Below are positions 21,049 to 29,914 of a stretch of 64,000 nucleotides of DNA, in pieces. Origin of the DNA: Calothrix sp. MO_167.B12 (GTDB lineage Bacteria; Cyanobacteriota; Cyanobacteriia; Cyanobacteriales; Nostocaceae); assembly GCA_030066045.1 (NCBI GenBank), contig JASJCJ010000001.1, forward strand, positions 62,001 to 126,000, given 5' to 3'. The notes under the pieces are model-generated. The model was not told the origin of the DNA, did no database searches, and saw nothing but the letters and a program-made list of their open reading frames with translations. A program made the translations under genes and the position numbers. The first letter of the stretch is position 1, and every line of letters begins with the position of its first letter.

Positions 21049-21576
21049 ATGAAATTAGATAAAATTATTCGTAGATTTTTATTACCTTCACCAGTTGTAT
21101 CTGTATACTTCATGATGAAATATGAATGCAAAGTTAGCCCAAAGGCTGAAGTTGAGCTAAGTAACCTATTGATAATAGGGAAAAATACCGAGATTGGTTC
21201 TTTCACCAAAATCAAAGCCTCGGATGGCCTATTACATATAGGTGCAAACGGCTCTATCTCCACTGGATGTTTTATTAGCTCCCACACAGGAGGTGTTAAA
21301 ATAGGTAATTACTGTATGATTGGTCCTAATTCTTCTATTATCGGTAATAGTTATAATTACAATAAATTAGATGTACCAATTCTTGAGCAGGGAATTACAT
21401 CCAAGGGAATTAAAATTGGTGATAGTGTCTGGATTGGTGCAGGTTCTTGCATTTTAGATGGGGCTGAAATTGGAAGCGGGGTGATTATTGCTCCAAATTC
21501 AGTTGTATCCTCTAGAATACCTGAAAATTCTATTGTTAGTGGTAATCCTGCAAAAGTCATTTTTAAGAGAAGATAA
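21049..21576 (+). CDS. Left-handed beta-helix (hexapeptide) acyltransferase
   Basis: IGNYCMIGPNSSIIG, IKIGDSVWIGAGSCILDGAEIGSGVIIAPNSVV. Confidence 0.85.
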   Translation: MKLDKIIRRFLLPSPVVSVYFMMKYECKVSPKAEVELSNLLIIGKNTEIGSFTKIKASDGLLHIGANGSISTGCFISSHTGGVKIGNYCMIGPNSSIIGNSYNYNKLDVPILEQGITSKGIKIGDSVWIGAGSCILDGAEIGSGVIIAPNSVVSSRIPENSIVSGNPAKVIFKRR

Positions 21577-21631
21577 GTAAAGCTTTTTCAAGATATTTGA
21601 CAAAACATTTATATGATACTTCGTCAATAAA

Positions 21632-22813
21632 ATGATTAATTCAAATCTCAAACCAGAAATCAAACCTATCCAAAAAGTCAAGAACAATGTTCATGTAATG
21701 CATGTAGTGGACAAATTAAGTGTCTCTGGATCTGGTATTCATGGAGTTACAAGAGCAATTGAACGGTGGATACCTCGTTTTGATAAAAAAGAATTTAAAT
21801 TTAGTATTTGTAGTTTGCGTACTCCCGAAGTAGCAAGTGAATTGTTTGAGAGTCAAGGAATACCTGTTCACTTCTTAAGTAAAAGCAAGTTTGATCCGAG
21901 GATATTAACTAGTTTACTCGATCTAGTTAGGCGTGAAAGACCTCATATCTTACATTTACATGGCTATGGGGCTACGAATTTTGGTCGTGTTGTTAGTTTA
22001 TTAACAGGTATTCCAAATATTATTCATGAACATGTTGTTATCCCGAACCAACCTATTTATCAAACTATTGCAGATACAATTCTATCTCCATTAAGTAAGA
22101 AAGTGATCGCATGTTCAGATCCTGTTAAAGAGTTTATGATTTCTGATCGGAAAGTGAGACCAGAGAAGATAGAAACATTGTTTTACGGGCTTCCACTTGC
22201 TGAGTTTCGACCCCCTCCCCATGATATATGCGAAAATGAGCGGCTTCGTCTAGGACTTGCTAGTGATGATAAAGTTGTATGTAATGTAGGTCGACTAGAT
22301 ACCCAGAAAGGCCAAATTTTTTTGTTGAAGGCTGCTGTTTCGATCTTGAAAGAGTTCCCAAAAACTCGTTTTCTCATTGTTGGTGAAGGTCCAGACCGTT
22401 CCATGCTTGAATCGATTACTCAACAGGAAAGAATCTCTGATCAGGTGATTTTTACCGGGTTTCGCCAGGACGTACCAACCCTTCTCGCACTATCAGATAT
22501 TGTTGCAATGCCTTCACTTTGGGAAGGTTTGCCAATATCTCTTGTTGAGGCAATGAACATGAGAAAACCAGTGGTAGGTACTACTGCTGGAGGCATGGGA
22601 TCAGCTATTCGTGATGGAGAGACAGGTTACATAGTGCCATTCAAGAATGTTGATTTGTTAGCAGAAAAGATTATTTATTTACTTAAGGACTCACACCTTG
22701 CTCAAAGAATGGGCGAGAAGGGCTGGGAAGTATGTCAGAATAACTATGACATTTCTAACTCAGTGCAGCGACTTAGTGAAATTTATAGGGAATTAGTTGA
22801 TCAGAATAATTGA
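21632..22813 (+). CDS. Glycosyltransferase family 4
   Basis: VCNVGRLDTQKGQIFLLKA, VAMPSLWEGLPISLVEAMNMRKPVVGTTAGG. Confidence 0.88.
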   Translation: MINSNLKPEIKPIQKVKNNVHVMHVVDKLSVSGSGIHGVTRAIERWIPRFDKKEFKFSICSLRTPEVASELFESQGIPVHFLSKSKFDPRILTSLLDLVRRERPHILHLHGYGATNFGRVVSLLTGIPNIIHEHVVIPNQPIYQTIADTILSPLSKKVIACSDPVKEFMISDRKVRPEKIETLFYGLPLAEFRPPPHDICENERLRLGLASDDKVVCNVGRLDTQKGQIFLLKAAVSILKEFPKTRFLIVGEGPDRSMLESITQQERISDQVIFTGFRQDVPTLLALSDIVAMPSLWEGLPISLVEAMNMRKPVVGTTAGGMGSAIRDGETGYIVPFKNVDLLAEKIIYLLKDSHLAQRMGEKGWEVCQNNYDISNSVQRLSEIYRELVDQNN

Positions 22814-23046
22814 CCATTCAATCTAAAGAATAAATTCCTCCTACTATAGTGCTTCTCAGTCAACTGAAGTACACCTAAACCTTTTATATCAAAACAAGCA
22901 ACCTTAACGATGTACCTCACTAAATTGAGAAACGCTATAATGCAGATTCTTGATAAATACATTAATTTCCAGGAATGTTCTCTTGAAAGCACCTCCACAA
23001 GGGGAAATCAAAATTATTAAGCTCTCGTAATTTGAATTAAAATTTT

Positions 23047-23817
23047 GTGATCGACCAATATATATTCATACAGGAGAAAATTTTGATAGTTTCAGAACAA
23101 AGTCACTACAATCTCAAACCTGTTACTAAGGCAGGTAAGCGAAAAAAAGAATCAATTCAAAATGATTTGTTCACTTTTCTAATTCCTAAATTATCTCAAT
23201 TTGCCAATGTATTGGAAGTAGGTTCTGGGCAAGGTGCATTCGCGAATGAATGTCGGTCAAGACAATTCTCTTACGTAGGTATAGAACCTAGTAAAGAACT
23301 CAGCCAACAATTGAGAAAAGATGGATTCAATATAGTTAGCGAAGCAGTTCCTCCAATTCCTTTAAAAAGTGAAACATTTGATCTAGTTCATTCCGATCAA
23401 TTTGTTGAACATCTGCGTGACTATAGTGAAGTGATGAATTTTTTCCTTGAGACTTATAGAATACTAAAACCTGGTGGATACACATCAGTAGTTGTACCAA
23501 ACTTTGATACTATTAACCATTTATTTTTCAAATATGAATACCAGCATAGCTATATCACTAATATCTACCGACTGAAAAATATTTTGGAAGATTGTGGGTT
23601 TGAAATAGCTAATAAACAATGTTTCTTTCTTTGGTTATCACCAAAATTTAATTGGCTCGATCGCTTGCTTGCACATATCATCATACCCATATCAATCAAT
23701 CCACTAGTGCAGACATTGATACGTACATTGATTTCCGAAGATTTTCTCTTTAGAGTGCATAAGAATATGTTTGATCAGGTTGCAATTGTAGCCAGGAAAC
23801 CTTTGAATACACCTTAG
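23047..23817 (+). CDS. Class I SAM-dependent methyltransferase
   Basis: VLEVGSGQGAFANECRSR, FDLVHSDQFVEHL, YRILKPGGYTSVVVPNF; GTG start at 23047 or TTG at 23083. Confidence 0.8.
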   Translation: MIDQYIFIQEKILIVSEQSHYNLKPVTKAGKRKKESIQNDLFTFLIPKLSQFANVLEVGSGQGAFANECRSRQFSYVGIEPSKELSQQLRKDGFNIVSEAVPPIPLKSETFDLVHSDQFVEHLRDYSEVMNFFLETYRILKPGGYTSVVVPNFDTINHLFFKYEYQHSYITNIYRLKNILEDCGFEIANKQCFFLWLSPKFNWLDRLLAHIIIPISINPLVQTLIRTLISEDFLFRVHKNMFDQVAIVARKPLNTP

Positions 23818-23854
23818 ATTTTGGAAACCAGATCCCTTAAATTCAGATCTTTTC

Positions 23855-25261
23855 ATGAAAACTCTGCTCAGTCGCCTAGATTTTTCCTACATCTATGCTT
23901 TCCTAGGTGAAATCACTCTAGGTATTACTTTTCTCTTTTACATACTTCTAGCTAGGTTTCTAGGACCTGAGCAGTATGGGATATTTGCTTCCGCCACTGC
24001 TTTGGGAGGAATTCTCGCCTTTTTTATCCAATTTGGGCTTCCAACTTTATTAGCACGAGAAGTCGCTGCCGATCCTCATGAAGGTTCAAAATCGACCATC
24101 AAATTTCTGCTCCTTGAAGTCTTAAACTCCTTGCCAGTTCTGATTTTACTTTTACCCCTTGCCCAGATACTAGGTTTTAAGGGTACTGGTATCATGGTGT
24201 GTTATTTAGTTGTTCTGGCAGAAATTTGTCGTAGTGCCAAACAAACTCTACGTGCTGTTTTTCGGGGAATAGGGAAATTCAGAGATGAAACTGTCTCTGT
24301 AGCCATAGAAAGGTTATTTGTAGCAATAATTGCAGGTACTGTATTGTTATGGTCTCAGGACTTGGTGTGGGTTGTAGCAACTTTAGTAATAGTTCGCCAA
24401 TTGGATATTTTAGGACTCATCTACTACTTAAATAAGCAGACATCAATTTGGTCTCCGATTAACATCAAAAGTCTCTGGAAAATCTTGCAAATGGCTTATC
24501 CATTTGCATTATCGGGAGTTTTATGGGTTCTCTACTATCAAATTGATGTGTTGATGCTCAAGGTATTGGCTCCAACTGAACAAGCTGGATTTTACAGTGC
24601 TTCTTACCGGATTATAGAAATTTTTTCTGCACTACCTAGAGTGATTTTTTTAGTGACTTTCACTAGATTCGCACAATGCCATGCCAAAACTCCTGAGAGA
24701 TTACCAGAAGAAATTAATAAATCAGTTCTTCTTCTTTTGGTAATAGTGTTACCAATCCTAGCCATTGCTGCCTTCTACCAAACTAATTTAGTAACTACAA
24801 TTTATGGTCAGGCTTTTTCTCCTGCTGTTAACTCCCTAGCTATTTTACTACCTAGCTTAAGCATAAAAATGTTTGCAACCTTGATGGAATATTTCCTTCA
24901 AGCTACGGGACGAGAAAAGTCTTTACCTCCTTTACTCTTATCTACTGTATTAGTTAATATTATTGTTAACACTATTCTCATACCTATCTTAGGAGCAGTC
25001 GGTGCAGCGGTAGCAACATTAATAAGTGAGATTATATTAGCTATATTTGGTCTTAACTTAATGATTCGTATCGGCTACAAACAAGTAGGTAAACGCACTC
25101 GTTTGATTGCCATAATTAGTTTGTTACTAGCAGCTACTCCATCTTTAATAATTAATGGATTAAACCCAATTTTAGGAATGGTATTTATGTTTACTTGTGC
25201 TACAGCAATATTTTCTTTAATTAAGCAAAATCCGGTTTTAAAAAATATGAAAATAACGTGA
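23855..25261 (+). CDS. Flippase (oligosaccharide/Wzx-type)
   Basis: About 12 hydrophobic segments; LARFLGPEQYGIFASATALGGILAFFIQFGLPTLLAREVA. Confidence 0.85.
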   Translation: MKTLLSRLDFSYIYAFLGEITLGITFLFYILLARFLGPEQYGIFASATALGGILAFFIQFGLPTLLAREVAADPHEGSKSTIKFLLLEVLNSLPVLILLLPLAQILGFKGTGIMVCYLVVLAEICRSAKQTLRAVFRGIGKFRDETVSVAIERLFVAIIAGTVLLWSQDLVWVVATLVIVRQLDILGLIYYLNKQTSIWSPINIKSLWKILQMAYPFALSGVLWVLYYQIDVLMLKVLAPTEQAGFYSASYRIIEIFSALPRVIFLVTFTRFAQCHAKTPERLPEEINKSVLLLLVIVLPILAIAAFYQTNLVTTIYGQAFSPAVNSLAILLPSLSIKMFATLMEYFLQATGREKSLPPLLLSTVLVNIIVNTILIPILGAVGAAVATLISEIILAIFGLNLMIRIGYKQVGKRTRLIAIISLLLAATPSLIINGLNPILGMVFMFTCATAIFSLIKQNPVLKNMKIT

Positions 25262-25366
25262 ATACATGAAAAATCAACAATCATGATTACTTCTTTAATT
25301 GAATTTAGAGTTAAGCAGTCCATAACCTAAAAAATTTTACTTTAAGTATAAAACCAAATAATTAAT

Positions 25367-26977
25367 ATGAACTTAACAGGCTTAACCATATTAAAATTAC
25401 CAATACTAAATATTACGAAGAAACAATTAAGCCAATGGCTTCCTATAAGTTTAATCTTAATATTTGCTACTGGATTACGACTTTATCAACTAGGATCAGA
25501 AAGTCTATGGGTTGATGAGATGTTCAGTATCCTTGGTGCAGAAAAGCTCAATCAAAGTACACGACCACTGTATTTTGCACTTCTACGTGTTTGGATGATA
25601 TTTGGGACAAGCGATGCCTGGTTACGAGGACTTGCACTCTTATTTGGTATAGGTAGCATATTCTTTACTTATCAGCTAGGTCGTCGTCTAGCAAGTCAGC
25701 CAGTCGGTTTAATTGCTGCTTTGTTGATGACCTTTTCTCCACTATTCATTAATCATTCCCAAGAGATAAGATTTTATACTCTTAGTACTTTCCTTTGTAT
25801 TGCTGGTACCCTAATCTTAAGCTATTTGTTTGAGCGTCCCAGCAAAATATTAATGGGATGGTGGGCATTTGCACGTGCTTTAGCAACTTTAACTACTCCA
25901 CTGAATGTCCTAATGCTGATACCGGACATTATTCTATTTAGTTGGAGATTTAGGAAAGAACGTCGGTGGTTATTACTCCTTGGAAAAGGACTGATGATAA
26001 TCGGTTGTTTTTCACTTGTGCCTGCGTTAGTCTTGATTTTTGGGGGTTCATTTTCCGATTACATGAATGGAGGAGCTAGTAATTATCCCAAACCTAGCAT
26101 TGGTAAAATTATTAGTATGCTCCCAAGATTTTCAGCATCCTGGGGATTAAAAGAACTATTGGCTTCAGTTCAAGTTTTAAGTCAAAATACCGATAGCGGT
26201 TTATTACAAAATATTTTAAATTTAAATCACATCACAAATATATTACATTTGTTGTGCTATACCATATACACTATAGTCTTAATTGGTTTATTAGTTATTG
26301 CTCTACGTAATGGTAAGGGGCAAAAAAGATTTTCATCAGGACAACTAATTTGGGTTGCAACATGGGGATTTTTACCCACAACTGCTATCTTATTCATATC
26401 TTACGTATTTAGTACTATATGGATACCCCGTTACCTATTATTCATTGCGCCTTACTTATTTATTCTTCTAGCAGTCGGTATAGTTAAAGTTTGGCATCAA
26501 TGGCGATCGCTGGCAATATTCATGGTTGCTGCCTATATATTTACGGTTAGTAGTGGACTAGTAAATTACTACACAAATCTGGATCGTCCTGATTTTAAGA
26601 GAGCAGCACAGATGATTAGCATTAATGAAAAACCAGGTGATGTTATTGTTGCCCATATACCGGAAATTTTTCATGACTATTCCGTAGCTCGCTACTACCA
26701 GGGAAAAGCACCCCTCTACAACACCAAGCGTCCTCCACTCCCTCAAACATTCGATAGAGTTTTCATTAAGCAAAAATTGGGTAGCTTACCACCTATTACA
26801 GGTAATCTTTGGTTGACCTGTTGGAAATTTTGTGATAATCAAGAAGAAATTAACCTAATCTTTGAAGCTCTTGTGGGTCAAGATTTTCATGTCCAAACAC
26901 AAAAGATATTTGGAGACCCAAAAGTTTCAGATAGCGTCAAGGTATTTCAAGTAACGCGCACTGTTACAAAATCGTAG
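25367..26977 (+). CDS. GT39-like membrane glycosyltransferase
   Basis: ATGLRLYQLGSESLWVDEMFSILGAEKLNQSTRPLYFALLRVW, SHSQEIRFY-type loop (NHSQEIRFYTL), multi-pass. Confidence 0.75.
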   Translation: MNLTGLTILKLPILNITKKQLSQWLPISLILIFATGLRLYQLGSESLWVDEMFSILGAEKLNQSTRPLYFALLRVWMIFGTSDAWLRGLALLFGIGSIFFTYQLGRRLASQPVGLIAALLMTFSPLFINHSQEIRFYTLSTFLCIAGTLILSYLFERPSKILMGWWAFARALATLTTPLNVLMLIPDIILFSWRFRKERRWLLLLGKGLMIIGCFSLVPALVLIFGGSFSDYMNGGASNYPKPSIGKIISMLPRFSASWGLKELLASVQVLSQNTDSGLLQNILNLNHITNILHLLCYTIYTIVLIGLLVIALRNGKGQKRFSSGQLIWVATWGFLPTTAILFISYVFSTIWIPRYLLFIAPYLFILLAVGIVKVWHQWRSLAIFMVAAYIFTVSSGLVNYYTNLDRPDFKRAAQMISINEKPGDVIVAHIPEIFHDYSVARYYQGKAPLYNTKRPPLPQTFDRVFIKQKLGSLPPITGNLWLTCWKFCDNQEEINLIFEALVGQDFHVQTQKIFGDPKVSDSVKVFQVTRTVTKS

Positions 26978-27039
26978 AAAAAATTGCAGATGCCAATTTG
27001 ACTTCTATTATTCTTAGTAATGATATATCCCATATAACT

Positions 27040-28047
27040 ATGCAAAATTCATTATTTTCTAAACAATACCAAGAGCCCGTTCTCTTAAACCCTGTTAAGC
27101 CACAAATATCAGTAGTGGTACCTATTTATAACGAAGTAGAAAGTCTATCCATATTAGTGGAGTCCATCACTGAGAGTTTAAATGGTATTGGACTCAGCTA
27201 CGAGCTAATCTGCGTTGATGATGGTTCTCAAGATGGTTCCGTGCAACTGCTCCAAAAACTAACACTCAGTTACCCACATTTACGAGCCATTATTCTGCGG
27301 CGCAATTATGGTCAAACCGCAGCCATGGCTGCTGGATTTAACTATGCACGGGGTAAAACTATTATCACTTTAGATGGTGATTTACAAAATGATCCGGCTG
27401 ATATTCCCATGCTGCTTGCTAAACTAGATGAGGGCTATGACTTAGTCAGTGGATGGCGTAAAAATCGTCAGGATGCAGCTTTAACCCGTCTGGTACCTTC
27501 TAAAATAGCTAACTGGTTAATTGGTAAAATTACTGGGGTTAAGCTGCATGATTATGGCTGCTCCTTGAAGGCTTATCGTTCAGAATTGGTAGCTGACATG
27601 AATCTCTATGGAGAGTTGCATAGATTCTTACCAGCTTTAGCTTTTATTGAAGGAGCAAGAATTACTGAGCTACCAGTAAACCACCATAAACGTCAGTATG
27701 GACATAGTAAATATGGACTTGGTCGCACTATCAGGGTAGTACTGGATTTAATTACTGTATTTTTCATCAAAAAGTTCTTGACACGACCAATGCACGTATT
27801 TGGGTCATTGGGAATTATATCTCTAGTCATCGGCACTGGTTTAGGTCTTTACTTGACTTTCTTAAAACTATTTCTTAATCAGGGTATTGGCGATCGACCA
27901 CTGCTTATTTTGACTGTAGTATTAGTTTTAACAGGTATACAATTGTTTAGCTTTGGTTTATTGGGTGAAATGCTCATGCGTACTTATCATGAATCACAAG
28001 GAAAACCTATTTATAGAGTGAGAGAAGTACTAGGAGATCAGATTTAA
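27040..28047 (+). CDS. Glycosyltransferase family 2 (DPM1/GtrB-like)
   Basis: SVVVPIYNEVESLSILVESI, CVDDGSQDGSVQLL, ITLDGDLQNDPADIP; two C-terminal TM segments; TTG start possible at 26998. Confidence 0.87.
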   Translation: MQNSLFSKQYQEPVLLNPVKPQISVVVPIYNEVESLSILVESITESLNGIGLSYELICVDDGSQDGSVQLLQKLTLSYPHLRAIILRRNYGQTAAMAAGFNYARGKTIITLDGDLQNDPADIPMLLAKLDEGYDLVSGWRKNRQDAALTRLVPSKIANWLIGKITGVKLHDYGCSLKAYRSELVADMNLYGELHRFLPALAFIEGARITELPVNHHKRQYGHSKYGLGRTIRVVLDLITVFFIKKFLTRPMHVFGSLGIISLVIGTGLGLYLTFLKLFLNQGIGDRPLLILTVVLVLTGIQLFSFGLLGEMLMRTYHESQGKPIYRVREVLGDQI

Positions 28048-28306
28048 CTAAAATCAACGTGTTCTTGATTGTTACAGTCGATATTGAATGATTTTTTACA
28101 CATTTAATAATTTATGTACGCAAAAAAATAAACCCATCTTCTCATATATTTATATGGTTAATACTAATCATTTATTGTAGAAATAGAGTTAATTTGTGCA
28201 AGATCAATACTTTATAGAAAATTGGTATTAACTTTAATCAAAAAATACTATTAATTGGCTTGAAAACTAAGATACGGATGATATACTAAATAGAAATAAA
28301 CATAAT

Positions 28307-28537
28307 TTAACGTAAGTTCGACGAAATTAGGAGGCTAAAACCCTGATGTGGAAAAGATTTGTGCAATTCAGGTGACGAGTCACTTACCAAATAGTTGAGA
28401 ATGAAGTCAACAATTAACCTAATTGAAACGTAATTGATTTTATTCTCAATAAGTCCTGGATTTTTATGAGCAGGCAATTTCCCTAATTACATACAGGCAA
28501 TGGTTTCATAGTTTAAAACTCGTCGAACTCACGTTAA
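28307..28537. mobile_element. MITE-like element, TIR TTAACGTRAGTTCGACGA
   Basis: TTAACGTAAGTTCGACGA 28307-28324; TCGTCGAACTCACGTTAA 28520-28537 (17/18 inverted match); no ORF inside. Confidence 0.65.
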
Positions 28538-28670
28538 TTTATTCTATTCTAGATGATATATATCCAAAATTTAAAGCTATATATATGTTATTTAGCACTA
28601 AATTTATTTGAGTTTCAGTATATTTACAGTTCACGATTAAATTCTACTTCATATATTTAATCAATAAATT

Positions 28671-28715
28671 AAGAGTTTAATATATTCAATTTAAAATTGA
28701 ATATATTAAACTCTT
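28671..28715. repeat. 45-nt near-perfect AT-rich palindrome
   Basis: AAGAGTTTAATATATTCAATTT-A-AAATTGAATATATTAAACTCTT: perfect 22-nt arms, 1-nt centre. Confidence 0.9.
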
Positions 28716-28901
28716 AAAAGCTCCTTAAAATAAAAATATAACTGATATTTCAGTTGTTTCAAAGCTATCAAAATTGTAATGTGACATAATAGGCATGGTT
28801 TTGCGATCGCTCATTCAGGTAGCGTTAGTATCGCAAAAATTCTGGGTAACATAATGGAGAAACCATAATTCTTATATTTTTATTTAATTTTTGTAATCAA
28901 G

Positions 28902-29897
28902 ATGCAATGTTTACAGCAAGTTGGAGTAGTCATCATTGGACGCAATGAAGGTCAACGCCTGAAGCAGTGTTTACTTTCTGTGCTGGGAAAAGTTTCTTAC
29001 ATTGTCTATGTTGATTCTGGTTCAACCGATGGCAGTGTAGAAATGGCACAATCTTTAGGGGTAGATGTAGTTGAGTTAGACCTGTCTATACCCTTTACAG
29101 CCGCTCGAGCTAGAAACGAGGGACTTTACCATTTATTGGCATTAAATAAGCAAATTAAATTTGTCCAATTTGTAGATGGTGATTGCGAAATTGTTGAGGG
29201 ATGGATAAATCGCGCTCAACAAGAGCTAAATGTTCAACCCCAGCTAGCTGTGGTCTGTGGTCGCCGACGGGAACGTTTTCCACAAAGGTCTATCTACAAT
29301 AAATTATGCGATATTGAATGGAATACCCCAATTGGCGAGACAAAAATGTGTGGTGGTGATTCCATGATGCGTGTAGAAGCTTTTACACAGGTCAGTGGTT
29401 TTAACCCTAGTCTCATAGCTGGTGAAGAGCCAGAACTATGCGTCAGGCTACGTCAAAAAGGGTGGAAGATTTTGCGTATTGATAAGGACATGACCTTACA
29501 CGATGCACAGATGACCCGTTTTAGTCAGTGGTGGAAACGTTCTTTGCGAGCAGGTCATGCCTATGCCGAAGGTTCCTGGTTGCATGGTCACAGTGCAGAA
29601 CATCATTGGGTTAAAGAAAGTCGAAGTATTTGGTTATGGGGTTTACTTTTACCATTGCTGAGTTTGGGAACAGCCTGGTTGAGTAGTGGCTTGAGCCTAC
29701 TATTGTTAATTGGTTATCCTTTAATTATCTATCGTAGCTATTGCCATACTCTACAACAAGGTTTCAATAGCCAGGATGCTCTAGTTTATGCTCTATCTTG
29801 TGTCTTAGGTAAATTCTCTGGAGTTCAGGGTCAAATTCAGTTTCATCTCAATAGATTACTCGGTAAACGTCGTCAATTGGTTGAATACAAAAATTAA
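28902..29897 (+). CDS. Glycosyltransferase family 2
   Basis: GVVIIGRNEGQRLKQCLLSV, YVDSGSTDGSVEMAQ, QFVDGDCEIVEGW. Confidence 0.85.
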   Translation: MQCLQQVGVVIIGRNEGQRLKQCLLSVLGKVSYIVYVDSGSTDGSVEMAQSLGVDVVELDLSIPFTAARARNEGLYHLLALNKQIKFVQFVDGDCEIVEGWINRAQQELNVQPQLAVVCGRRRERFPQRSIYNKLCDIEWNTPIGETKMCGGDSMMRVEAFTQVSGFNPSLIAGEEPELCVRLRQKGWKILRIDKDMTLHDAQMTRFSQWWKRSLRAGHAYAEGSWLHGHSAEHHWVKESRSIWLWGLLLPLLSLGTAWLSSGLSLLLLIGYPLIIYRSYCHTLQQGFNSQDALVYALSCVLGKFSGVQGQIQFHLNRLLGKRRQLVEYKN

Positions 29898-29914
29898 ATT
29901 ATAATCTATATTTT

